This document shows positions 48,656 to 59,314 of a stretch of 64,000 nt of DNA, one piece after another. Within the stretch, counting starts at the first letter, position 1. Each line of letters opens with the position of its first letter. Position numbers and translations under genes: made by a program. Source of the DNA: Dipteris shenzhenensis (lineage: Eukaryota; Polypodiophyta; Polypodiopsida; Gleicheniales); NCBI GenBank assembly GCA_047967505.1, contig CM106538.1; one strand, 5' to 3'. The notes beneath the pieces are model-generated. The model was not told the origin of the DNA. It saw only the letters and a program-made list of their open reading frames with translations, and did not search any database.

Positions 48656-49104
48656 AAGTCAAGAAGATGCACATGATGTGGTTCACATTTATGTTTCTAT
48701 GACGCTACATTGTTTGTAAAATATTGTTATAGTTCTAAACAATATGAATGAGCATCTTGTTCACATAAGTTATATCAATTGTAATTTCATTGCTTTGTGC
48801 TTAAAAGAAATGAATCAACATTCCAAATTTCAAAATTTTCACAATACTTGTAGTTCAAAACTAAATGATGCAGGAAGATGCACATTTGGGCCTTTGCAAA
48901 ATCATTTCCTAGACAATGTCTTGGACCTCCTCAAAATGGCATGAAGTTTTTCTCACGCAAGGAGATATTCTGCATAGTGAAAGGTTTACTATCATTTCTT
49001 AGGGCACATGCCATAATTATGCACAATCTAAATAAAAGTAGATGAGGTTATGGATAAGGATACCTACCATCTCCAAGGATTGAATTCAAGAGGATCTTCA
49101 GAGT
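48656..49104. other. Intergenic, nothing recognised
   Basis: I see no motif, repeat or gene that I can support here. Confidence 0.4.
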
Positions 49105-49694
49105 TGGTTGGCTCTAAGTGGATAATATTGAAATATGCCAATATTTTGTGTCCCTTAGGAATTGTGAAACCTATTCAGACAAATAGCAGATGAAGTCACA
49201 CAATAGTTTTGACAATTATCTCTTCTAGAGTGAGTATAGTGAGTATAATAAGAATATGTGCTTCAAGTCAATCAAGGTAATTTATGAGCTTGAAAATGCA
49301 TGTTTGAGGGCATCACACAAAAAAGACTTCTTTTGGCTACCATAGCTTGGAAAGATGGGTTAGTTCAACCGTCTCACTCTAGCATGAGATTAGACGATGA
49401 TGGTTGGCTCTAAGTGGATAATATTTAAATATGCCAATATTTGGTGTCCCTTAGGAATTGTGAAACCTATTTAGACAAATAGCCGTATGAAGTCACACAA
49501 TAGTTATGATAATTACCTCTTCTAAAGTATAATAACAATATGTGCCTGAAGCTAATCAAGGTAATTTATGAACTCGAAAATGCTTGTGAATCTATATTAG
49601 AGGAGATCACACAAAAAAGACTCTTTTTGGTTTATATAGCTTGTCAAGATGGGTTAGTTCAAGCGTCTCACTCTAGCATGAGATAAGACATGGG
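49105..49694. repeat. Two-copy tandem repeat, 296-bp period
   Basis: The units at 49105 and 49401 both start tggttggctctaagtggata and end near ctctagcatgaga, with moderate divergence and small indels. Confidence 0.85.
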
Positions 49695-49739
49695 TGGAGA
49701 TTTTCTAAAATCCTTCACAAAATTACATAACATCATCAC

Positions 49740-50000
49740 AATAGAAGAATTTATTTTCCTTCTTTCTCTTCTTCTTGTTCTCTTTATCTGAATAATCCAC
49801 TCCTTCAATAAATTTGCCTTTATTGGGCTTGCTAGGCTTACCCTTTCCCTTGCCTTTGCTCCTGTCCTAAGCTACTAGGGCCTTGTCATCCTTTTTTGTA
49901 CCATCATACTTCTTTTCTCAAGCTTCTTGTTGCAGTAGTAATGGAAACAACTCCTCAAAATTCATCGGCCCCGCCCTTTGCCCTACAATCATCATAGTCA
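49740..50000 (-). pseudogene. Copia gag fragment (pre-zinc-knuckle region)
   Basis: The minus strand reads FEELFPLLLQQEA, a stop, then EKKYDGTKKDDKALVA, a stop, then DRSKGKGKGKPSKPNKGKF. The LLLQQE motif followed by a Lys/Gly-rich spacer is the usual run-up to the zinc knuckle in Copia gag. Two in-frame stops show decay. No flanking LTR was recognised. Confidence 0.45.
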
Positions 50001-50820
50001 CAAACTACTATAGCTCTGGAGGAGCATATTTGTTATTTGGCAATTGGCCCATTCGCTCTCTTTTTTTCCCCAAAAAAAGCATATTGACTTTGTAATGATA
50101 GTGTAAAATGTCTGGTCAACATAAATCTTCAAGCTAGTAGTATTCTTGTACTATTTTGGAGTGATTGTACATTGTTCTAGTTCTACAGTATAGACGTGTA
50201 GCTGCTAGATTTGTCTTTTTGTATTTTCTTAACATACACAAAATTTCATGTAAACTTAACTAAAGCTAACTAAAATCATTGCTGCAGTTCAATACTTGCT
50301 CTTAAGCTTGGAAAACAAATGTTAAAACAAAATACTGCCCTATATTACTAACAAAACTTAAACAAAAGGTGGAAGTACACAAGACCTGAGCAGATCACAC
50401 CCACGCACTAGATTTCACCATCAAACTGCACCATTTTCTAAAGTGACTTGAAAAACTTGGAATTTCTTATAGAAATTACTTTAAAAACCAAGTATAAGGA
50501 CGCCCCAATTCTTTTGAGAATTGTTGTGGATGTTATGGAAACAATAATATTGAAATTTGTAGAAATCAAAACCCAATCCTTATTGACATTGCCAAGGAAA
50601 ATCCTATAACACTGTGAAACAAATTTAACATGCAAAACATTGACCACACGATGACAACACCATGCAAAACAATGGAAGCATACTAGGGTGACCATGTACT
50701 CAGATAATCTACCAAATTTGTTTAATCCCAAAATAGGTGGGCTCTTGTACCTACCTTGAGCACATGCTTCATGAAGATCACCAATCACTATGTTAGATAG
50801 CCTTTAAAAACAAATAATCT

Positions 50821-51251
50821 AATAATCTGTTCATAAATGCAACATGATGTTTAGTATGAAATATCAGACTCAATAATGTATGTATTTCTTAAATTAAGGA
50901 ATTTCAAGTGCAGAAGATATTCCAATTTTTAATATTCTCAATTTTTGAATTAAAATGAACTTTGCAAAATGACACAAAACGGGCAAATGAAATAGCTCAT
51001 TTGAAGTGTGGGTGTGTTTGTGGGCTTGCCGCTTAAAGCTTAATAATCTGTTCATAAATGCAACATGATGTTTAGTATGAAATATCAAACTCAATAATGT
51101 ATGTATTTCTTAAATTAAGGAATTTCAAGTGTAGAAGATATTCCAATTTTTAATATTCTCAATTTTTGAATTAAAATGAACTTTGCAAAATGACACAAAA
51201 AGGGCAAATGAAATAGCTCATTTGAAGTGTGGGTGTGTTTGTGGGCTTGCC
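50821..51251. repeat. Two-copy tandem repeat, 221-bp period
   Basis: The units starting aataatctgttcataaatgc at 50821 and 51042 differ at only about three or four positions over 210 bp. The junction word is gcttaaagct. A recent duplication. Confidence 0.9.
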
Positions 51252-53150
51252 ATCAGAGAAAATAATTATAGATAAGCCAGCCAACAATTTCATTTGAGGC
51301 ACTGGCAACTTTTTTGAGTTGTGCTTATGGAAGCTTGTCTCTTCCTTATCCTAACAACCCCGGTCACCAATCACAACCATCCCTAGCACCTCCTATAGTT
51401 TTGCTTGCTTGCTTCCCTTGCCAACATCAAGATTGGATCTTGGAATTTCTCCACAAGGTCTCACATGATCAAATCACTTTTTTTTAATTTTGCATATTTC
51501 TATTAGCCCTCCTTTCCTATTCCTTTAATCTACACTTGGTACCCTTTTAACACAATAAATTGCCTTGCTACATATCCCATCTCACACAAACATGGTATGC
51601 TTGTTTCACTTCTTGTGTTTTCTTCATGAGCTTTACTGTAACTAAGGATTTCTTGTGATGATATTCCCAACCTCTGAGCAATTTTATCCCACAAACACGA
51701 TGAAGCCAATGTTCTCCCCAACTCGTCATATTGCGCACTCAACCACATTTCCATCATCACCTATGGTCTCTGTTATAGTCATATTGCAAGCACATTGGTA
51801 GCACATGTAGAGAGAGCCCTATAGGAAACCAGTTATATGGAAATTCAATATCCAAGTTAGAATTTTTTATCTTCTAGAAGCTAAACTTATATTCATAGGA
51901 AACTAGGCAACTAGAGCTTTTAGTTTTCCCAAACACTAAACAAATGATAAGGATGTAGCAAGAGGTTGCATCAATTAATCAAGGAGCCCATTTGGGTTTC
52001 TTCTTGTGAAAATTCATATGAGAGCTTATTACAAAATTCAAAGCATCCAAATTAAATTGTACATGCTCCAAATAGGCTTATTACAAAATCCAAAGCATCC
52101 CTATTTGTACTTGCTAAAATTGGTCGACAAATAGTATGAAAAAGTAAAATCAGCTTTTTAAAAGATATTGTAGATAGAACCAACAGTTCTTGTGTCCCTC
52201 AAAATCATCTTTGCATGTTTACAAAATGTTGTTTGAGAAGTTACTCTGATGCCTAACTAACTTGTTGATGTAGTAGGCCATGTCTTAAAGGTAGCCCATG
52301 CATTAGCATTTCTTGAGTCAGAACCCATTGAGATAGGTAAGGGCCGCGAATCATTACACAAGTTCTTCTAACACTAAGATCAGGGACTAAAGATTAGATT
52401 TTCTCTTTTTGATGGAGTCCTAAAATTCCATTGCAACTACGTTTAGCAGGTGAAAGTGGTTTCAATGGCTACACCCAAATATCACATCAAATGAGAAGGC
52501 TTATCAAAACAAGGTCCCCTTTGTCTCATCCCACACGAGAAGAGGAGATAAGATAATCTAATTTTAGTCACCCCAATGAATCGTTATACAAGAGCTAACA
52601 AAAAGGTAGCTCATTCGGCATGATGCCCCTAAAATAAAAAGGAATGTCACAATAGCAACACACCACAATGTGAATATTACAATGCCTTGTAATAACTAAC
52701 AATGCAGCTTGAACACCATGATGGTCCTATAAACTCCATCAGACATGTGCATCCATTCATACTAGCCTTCAATTATGAGATTCTAGCTTTAGACTAGGAT
52801 TCTGTATGAGAATAAAAAAGCCCACATAAAGACTCATCCATATTGGCCTTCAAATGGATTTAGACTAGCTTTACAATATTAAAAAGGTTCATATACAGAC
52901 TCATTTGTTGCATTTATGAGACCCCTCAATGATGTAATCTGTGCAAGCTCATGTATCCATAACCTCTGCTCAAAATGATAATGTCATTACTTTTAAAAGA
53001 GCATACAAAATAGGAGAGGTGAAGCCTACCTGCTGTTAGGTTAAACCAATATATTTTCTAAGAAGAGCCAACCACAAAGGCAACAAAGTGCACACATAGC
53101 AAATTCTCAAGTCTAATGGACAATGCATATTTACGATATCAACTGTATCA
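51252..53150. other. Intergenic, no gene recognised
   Basis: Only short frames. A few words recur locally (ttacaaaat-caaagcatcc near 52030 and 52083). Nothing else is supportable. Confidence 0.4.
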
Positions 53151-53154
53151 AACT

Positions 53155-53893
53155 AACTAAAGGAAGGAGGTAATTCTGTGCCACATCTAATGGACCTACA
53201 GAGTGTACACAAAGTACGGTGCATCTTGCAATTTGACATCCATAGTGATCGCATTGATGGATAGTGATCTAGGCCTGTCAAAAGAGCTTGATCTCCAAAG
53301 GGACTATCTCTTATCTCAAGCTTGCGAAGCTTCTCACAGACCTGAAGGACATACCGCATACCTAAAACATGTCCTTGCAAATGGATTTTTTCATTCTAGA
53401 GATGAACCATGCTATGAGGTACTTGTTATCCAAATGGGAACCCCACTTTGCTATTAATCTTTTCATTCTTCCTAAGTATGTTTTGACCTTTTCTTTCTTG
53501 AGCATTTCCATATTTCCCAGTTGAAGTGCGGGGTCATCTTGTAGCCTTTCTATTTGGAGCCTTCTTCTAATCTTCTTGGATAACAATGCCCATGTGGCTC
53601 TTTCTTCTATGAGAAGGTTGAGGTTCCATTCTGAGGTCTCATCACGGTTAGGGCCATCAAAAACCAGGTGCCTTTGGTTTCATTTTAATTGATAGCTCCA
53701 ACAGCACATGTTCCATCGAAGAGTTGAAGGAATCTGATAGGATCCCCTTGTCCATTGTACTTTGGCATTTCCAATTAGCTAAAGTGTCTTCTACCATTGT
53801 TGTTGTTGTTGTGGTTGCATCGTTGATCAAAGAAATCTTCAGGATGAAGATTGGCATTTTCCATGTCTTCTTATTGTCTCTGTGCCAACATGG
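53155..53893 (-). pseudogene. Gypsy-type gag fragment
   Basis: The minus strand from about 53893 carries, in shifting frames, MPKYNGQGDPIRFLQLF-like sequence (about 53770), then RRLQIERLQDDPALQLGNME and KVKTYLGRMKRLIAKWGSHL (53440-53550), then a [11 protein letters not shown] segment. These match the order and style of the Retrotrans_gag domain. It differs from the family A gag. It begins 18 bp from the family B LTR (53911), but that LTR is in the opposite orientation, so the two are not parts of one intact element. Confidence 0.55.
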
Positions 53894-53910
53894 ACTTATG
53901 GAGTACAAAA

Positions 53911-55033
53911 TGTGTGTGTAGAGTAGCGGCAAAGCTCCGCTTGTACTTGCATAAGGCTAGGAATAATCTCTCTTAGGAATCCTCAACATGCAAGTTCTAC
54001 TTGAAACTTCTACTTGTAACTCCTACATGCAAGTCCTACATGCAATTCTTACATGCAAGTTCTACATGCAACTCCTACATGCAACATGCGAGTTCTACAT
54101 GCAACATGCAACATGCGAGTTCTACATGCAACTCCTACATGCAACTTCTATATGCAAGTTCTACATGTAGAGAGAGAATGTCTTACAATTCCTACATGTA
54201 GAGAGAGAAGCTCTCCAACTTGTATAAATACCCCATGATGGAATGAAGCCCACACTCTTTGGGGAATTGTGTTGAGTTCTACTTTGGTATTCCAAGCAAT
54301 TGTCTCAAGTGTCCATGCTTCATTGCACTCCACATCCAAAAGCATGTCCTAACCTTGCAACTCCTCCCCTCTCCTCCTTCCCTCTTCTCCTCCTCCCTCC
54401 TCCTCCTCCCTTCTCCTCCTCCTCCTCCCTCCTCCTCCCTTCTCCTCCTCCCTCCTCCTCCTCCTCTTCCCTCCTCCTCCCTTCTCCTCCTCCCTCCTCC
54501 TCCTGCCTCCTCCTCCTCCTCCCTCCTCCTCCTCTCTTCTTTCCCCCATGCTCTTACACCTTCTTCCTCTCCCACTCCTATGCTCCCCCTAAACCCTTAG
54601 TTCCTCAACCCTTAACCTCCATGATCTACGAGGGAGATGAGTTCTCCACCATGTACTCTACCCTGAACCTTGAAACCTCCTTCTAACCCTTTAACCTCTT
54701 TTAAACTCTAGAACCTCTCTTTGAACCTTGGAACCTCCTTCTAAACCCTGAACCTCCCTCTAACCCTTAAACTCCTCCTAAACCCTTAAACCCCCAATGA
54801 AGGCAAAATCCTTTATTACCTCAACCATGATGATGCACACTCCTTTCACACATGCATGCACTATGTTTGCTTACCACACTTAAGCCTATGTCTCTCACCG
54901 GAATCGAGGTCCCAAGCTACACGTATACTACAAACGACAACCCCGATATATCTGTAGGTGATAAAAAGCCTCGGAAACCTACATACTGAGAATACCCTGC
55001 TCTTCCTATGGAAGCCATGGGAAAGAGCCAACA
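53911..55033 (+). mobile_element. Family B LTR, plus orientation (1,123 bp)
   Basis: It starts TGTGTGTGTAGAGTAGCG and ends GAGCCAACA. Start, middle and end match, in inverted orientation, the LTR at 58279-59314, including ctccaacttgtataaatac-type TATA sequence, aaagagtg words, a (CTC)n core and ctctcaccggaat near the end. Inside are a minisatellite of about 15 bp (53985-54172, word tacatgcaa) and a trinucleotide tract (54362-54540). No primer-binding site follows at 55034 and the flanks show no target duplication, so it is a solo or rearranged LTR. The proline/serine and glycine/glutamate frames are tract artefacts. Confidence 0.75.
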
Positions 55034-55095
55034 CTTCTTCAATCCTTAGATCCTTCATGCTGCTAATCGATGGTGAGAGGTTCAATTCTTGGAGA

Positions 55096-56427
55096 GCATC
55101 AAGTGCAAAAGAAAGTTCGTGAAAGTATGCAAGTGCTAGGCTTTGTCTAGATATGAGGTGCATACACAGTGCTTAATTGTATCTTTTAAGTGAGTGCATC
55201 TGACATTCCAATACGCAATTGATTTTGACCTTCGTAGCCCAAAAATGGCAAAAAATATGCAATCGATGGGTCAACATCAGTGCCTACATAGTGGCAACTA
55301 CCGAGACTCAAAATGATGGTAAAAAGGCTTGAAATTTTTCTTTTGATATAGGTCTTTGAATGCGTGAAATTTGGGTTCAAACCGGGTGCAATTTGGCCTA
55401 CAAACGGCCAAAATACAAGCCCTCGAAGAAGGGGCAAAAATAAGTAATTTTTTGATAAAGGTCCTCTCTTTCTTTTATTTATTTATTTATTTATTTTCTT
55501 TTGGGGAGGATTGGTTACCCCAGCCTAACCAAATTTCCCGCATCAAGTGCAAAAGAAAGTTCGTGAAAGTATGCAAGTGCTGGGCTTTGTCTAGATATGA
55601 GGTGCATACACAGTGCTTAATTGTATCTTTCAAGTGAGTGCATCTGACTTTGGAATATGCAATTGATTTTGACCTTCGTAGCGCAAAAATGGCAAAAAAT
55701 ATGCAATCGATGGGTCAACATCAGTGCCTACATAGTGGCAACTACTGAGACTCAAAATGATGGTAAGAAGGCTTGAAATTTTTCTTTTGATATAGATCTT
55801 TGCATGTGTGAAATTTGGGTTCAAACTGGGTGCAATTTGGCCTACAAATGGCCAAAATACAAGCCCTCAAAGAAGGGGCAAAAATAAGTAATTTTTCGAT
55901 AAAGGCCCTCTCTTTCTTTTATTTATTTATTTATTTATTTTCTTTTGGGGAGTATTGGTTACCCCAACCTAACCAAATTTCCCGCATCAAGTGCAAAAGA
56001 AAGTTCGTGAAAGTATGCAAGTGCTGAGCTTTGTCTAGATATGAGATGCATACACAGTGCTTAATTGTATCTTTCAAGTGAGTGCATCTGACTTTGGAAT
56101 ATGCAATTTATTTTGACCTTCGTAGCCCAAAAATGGCAAAAAATATGCAATCGATGGGTCAACATCAGTGCCTACATAGTGGCAACTACCGAGACTCAAA
56201 ATGATGGTAAAAAGGCTTGAAATTTTTCTTTTGATATAGATTTTTGCATGCGTGAAATTTGGGTTCAAACTAGGTGCAATTTGGCCTACAAACGGCCAAA
56301 ATACAAGCCCTCGAAGAAGGGGCAAAAATAAGTAAATTTTCAATAAAGGCCCTCTCTTTCTTTTATTTATTTATTTATTTATTTTCTTTTGGGGAGGATT
56401 GGTTACCCCAACCTAACCAAATTTCCC
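55096..56427. repeat. Exact three-copy 444-bp tandem repeat
   Basis: The units at 55096, 55540 and 55984 each begin gcatcaagtgcaaaagaaag and end ctaaccaaatttccc; all three are 444 bp. Each contains an attt tetranucleotide run and ggcaaaaaatatgcaatcg. On the minus strand each unit carries a related frame (HYVGTDVDPSIAYFLPFL), which may be chance because it is shared simply through repeat identity. No family recognised. Confidence 0.95.
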
Positions 56428-56789
56428 TATTACCTATGAGTTAGACCGCTCCCTTTTTTTTTGGGGGGGGCCTGGCCTAACCTAATGTACTACGGTTAGT
56501 TTCACTAACCTAAGTGTTAGTTAGTCCTACCCTAGTATTTCTCTCTCTATCTCTCCTCTTTCTCTCTCTTTTACCTATTCTCTCTCATCTCTATTCTCTG
56601 CCCTCCCACTCACGAGTGGCAACGAGATGATGTGGCTTACGAGGCGCGTGTTGATGGTGGCTAGTGGGAAGGAGGTACGGCACATGGCATGGGGGGCACA
56701 AATTTTATGGGAGGCGAAGGTGTCAGTGACATGGGTATGAGAGGTGGAGTTGATGAAAGGCAAAGGTGGTGTAATGGCATGCCTTGGGT
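56428..56789. other. Unassigned DNA next to the 444-bp array
   Basis: Contains a T/G homopolymer junction at about 56453-56470 and CT-rich sequence at 56540-56590. No gene recognised. Confidence 0.4.
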
Positions 56790-57075
56790 GGATTGCCTTC
56801 GGCATTGCACCATCGTGACCGATGCACCTCGGGCGTGCTACCTTGGGTGCTACATCACCGCCACAACCACCGCACCTGCACGCACGTCGACTGCACGTGC
56901 GGGCATGCTACCTTGGGCACTATGCCACCACGGCTAATGCGCTTGCATCGTTGTTCATGCAAGCCTGCCTGTTGCTCTGCCTTGGGCACTACGTAGCCGC
57001 AATCAGCACTCTTGCATCGTTGCATGGGCGGGTGGGCCTCAAGTGTTGTGCATCTTGGGCATTGAAGGGTGACAA
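56790..57075. repeat. GC-rich degenerate repeat (cttgggc-ctac words)
   Basis: Three to four loose units contain gctaccttgggc or gccttgggcactac and cttgcatcgttg. The composition is much richer in GC and CpG than the surroundings. The ORFs here (56784-57082) follow the repeat. Likely part of the family B leader. Confidence 0.5.
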
Positions 57076-57960
57076 ATGCTAGAGGGGGGCTTAGAGGGCA
57101 GAGGAGGAGGGATTAGAGAGCACAGGAGGGGGTGGAGAGAGAAGAGTTAGAGAGGAAAGAGAGGTGATGAGGATGAGAGGAGTTAGTTGAGGGGGGAAGG
57201 AAAGGGTGGGGGAGGGGAAGAGGCAGGGGGTGGAGGGGGCATGGGGGTGGTGGTGGAGAGAGGTTAAGGGTGGGGGAGGAGAGAGAGGTGGGGGTAGGGA
57301 GAGGAGTGGGAGAGGAAGGGGGAGTAGAGGGAGGTAGAGAGATGGTTGGAGGTAGGGGGATGGTGGAGTGGATGGGGAAAGGGGGGGGAGGGAGGTAGAG
57401 AGATGGTGTGAGAGGGGGGGTGGAGGGAGATGGGGATGTAGAGAGAGGTAGAGAGATGGTGGGAGGAAGGGGGATGGGGGGGTGGAGGGAGAAAGAGGAA
57501 TGGAGGGAGGTAGAGAGATGGAGTCAGAGGGGGGTGGAGGGAGAAAGGGGGATGGAGGGAGATAGGGGAATTACCTTTAGTGGTAGAGGTGGAGGTGGAG
57601 GTGATGGAGGTGGGAGGGATGGGGGAGTTTTGATAGAAAAGTGATGGTGGAGTGGGGGTGGACTGAAAAAGGGGGGTGGAGGTGGTGGTGGAGATGGTGA
57701 GTGGGAGGTCGAGGGGATGGATGATGGAAGTGTTGGTGGAGGGGGAATGTTGGATGGAAAAAGTGGTGGTGGAGGTGGTGGATGGAGGGGGGAGATTGAC
57801 AGAAAAAATGGTGGTGCTAGTGGTGGAGGTGGTGGACAGAAGGTGAAGGACGGAAAATGAAGGCAAACGGAAAATATGGAGGCTTGGCGGAATATGGGGA
57901 TGGACGAGAGATGAGAGTGGCTTGGAAAAGTGAGGAATAATTGAGGGGGGGGGGGTTGTT
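57076..57960. repeat. Purine-rich (GGGGTGGAGG) tract, about 880 bp
   Basis: Nearly all G/A with scattered T on the plus strand; recurring words include ggtagagagatgg and gtggaggtggtgg. The 200-residue minus-strand Pro/Ser/Thr frame (57264-57866) is low complexity and most likely not a gene. By position it would be the family B leader. Confidence 0.6.
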
Positions 57961-57990
57961 GCTTTTATAGGATGTGGGGGATTTAAGGGT

Positions 57991-58098
57991 TAATTTTGTG
58001 TGATTAGTATATTAATGTGCTAATATTAATTTTGTGTGATAAGTATATTAATGTGCTTATATTAATTTTGTGTGATTAGTATATTAATGTACTTATGT
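57991..58098. repeat. Three-copy 36-bp tandem repeat
   Basis: Units start at 57991, 58027 and 58063 with taattttgtgtgat and share agtatattaatgt. AT-rich. Confidence 0.85.
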
Positions 58099-58258
58099 AA
58101 GTCAACATTGTTTAGGATATAAATCTCATCCTTTTGCACCAATTGGAAGCATTTTTTCACTCCTTTGCCTTGAGGGATGTGTCTTGAACAGTTTTTTGAA
58201 GGGGGTTCTTTTTCACACCTACAAACAAGTGCTTCGCTTTCGCTTCAAGTGCTAACCT

Positions 58259-58278
58259 CCCCGACAGTGGTGCCAAAA
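58259..58278 (-). other. Primer-binding site of family B Gypsy element
   Basis: The minus strand reads TTTTGGCACCACTGTCGGGG, the same class of site as family A, directly after the LTR end GGACAACA. Confidence 0.75.
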
Positions 58279-59314
58279 TGTTGTCCTCATCTTTCCCATT
58301 TCTAGGCTCCAAGGGTGTTGGTCACCTACAGTCATGTCATTGCTCATTGTAGCATAGGTGTTCACAAGTGTAGCATAGGCCCTCAGGTCATATTCCGGTG
58401 AGAGGTGTAGGCTAAAGTGTGAAAAGTAGATCTCATCCATGGGTGGGTGAGAAAGAGGGCTTGATCACAATGATGGATGGAGGCTTTCACTTCCACAGGA
58501 GTTCAAGGGTTTAGAAGGGGGTTGCAAGGTTCAAAAGAGGATAGGATTGAGAGACCTATCTAGGAGTTCCATGGTTCAAAGAGGGTTGCAAGATTTAGGA
58601 GGAGTCCAGGGTTGAAAAGTGGAGAGCTAGTCTCCTTTGCAACTTCTAGGGGTAAGGGCTGAGGAGGAGGGACAAGGGAGGAAGAGGAGGGAGGGAGGAG
58701 GAGGAGGAGGAGGAGGAGTAGGGAGTAGGGAGTAGGAGGCAGGAGGAGGAGGGAGGAGGAGGAGAAGGAGGAGGAGGAGGAAAAGAGGGAGGAGGAGGGA
58801 GTAGTAGTAGGGCATGCTAGAACACGACAGTGTAAGAGAGCATGGATGCAATGGAGATCATTCACATGAACACAATAGTGAGCTTAAACACTGAACCCCA
58901 AAGAGTGGGAACGTCATTCCATTGAGAGAAATTTATACATGTTGGTCTCTACACAATCCGTAGAGTGCGTCCAAGGTGGGACCCCTTTTGTAGGAGACCT
59001 TTTGGACAAGAGTCCCTCCACTTTTTGGGGGGACCTTTTGGGTCTCTACACAAAGTGGGGGGACCTTTGAGTCTCTACACAAAGTGAGGGGACCATTTGG
59101 GTCTCTACACAAAGTGGGGAGACCTCAAAAAGTGTAGGCTTTTAGTCTTTCTCTCTCTATATTTAGTCTTTCCCTCTCTATATCCTGATTTTGCAAGTAT
59201 GCTTGGATCTTTTCTAGAGAGGATTTTGGCTAACCTCATCCTTTAAGATTCCTCACACCATCTTTCAGGCTCAAGATATTACAAGAGGAGCTTTGTCGCT
59301 ACTCTACACACACA
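58279..59314 (-). mobile_element. Family B 5' LTR, minus orientation (1,036 bp)
   Basis: In minus orientation it starts TGTGTGTGTAGAGTAGCG at 59314 and ends GGACAACA at 58279, followed by a primer-binding site. The (CTC)n core appears as GGA repeats at 58655-58800. A minisatellite of about 30 bp (gtctctacacaaagtgggg, 59042-59115) occupies the place where the plus copy has its own unrelated 15-bp minisatellite. No matching second LTR in the same orientation was found. The Ser/Leu-rich minus frames at 58560-58865 are tract artefacts. Confidence 0.75.

Noticed and set aside
54259-54686. Ser/Pro and Gly/Glu/Arg-rich frames on both strands
   Set aside because: Artefacts of the CTC trinucleotide tract inside a family B LTR.
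53155-55033. Reading the gag at 53155-53893 and the LTR at 53911-55033 as one element
   Set aside because: The gag is on the minus strand, while the LTR is plus-oriented by comparison with its partner and its primer-binding site, so they cannot form one intact element.
57264-57866. 200-residue Pro/Ser/Thr-rich minus-strand frame, possibly a cell-wall-like protein
   Set aside because: It is the complement of a purine-rich low-complexity tract, with no signal peptide or conserved repeat such as SPPPP, and lies in a likely retroelement leader.
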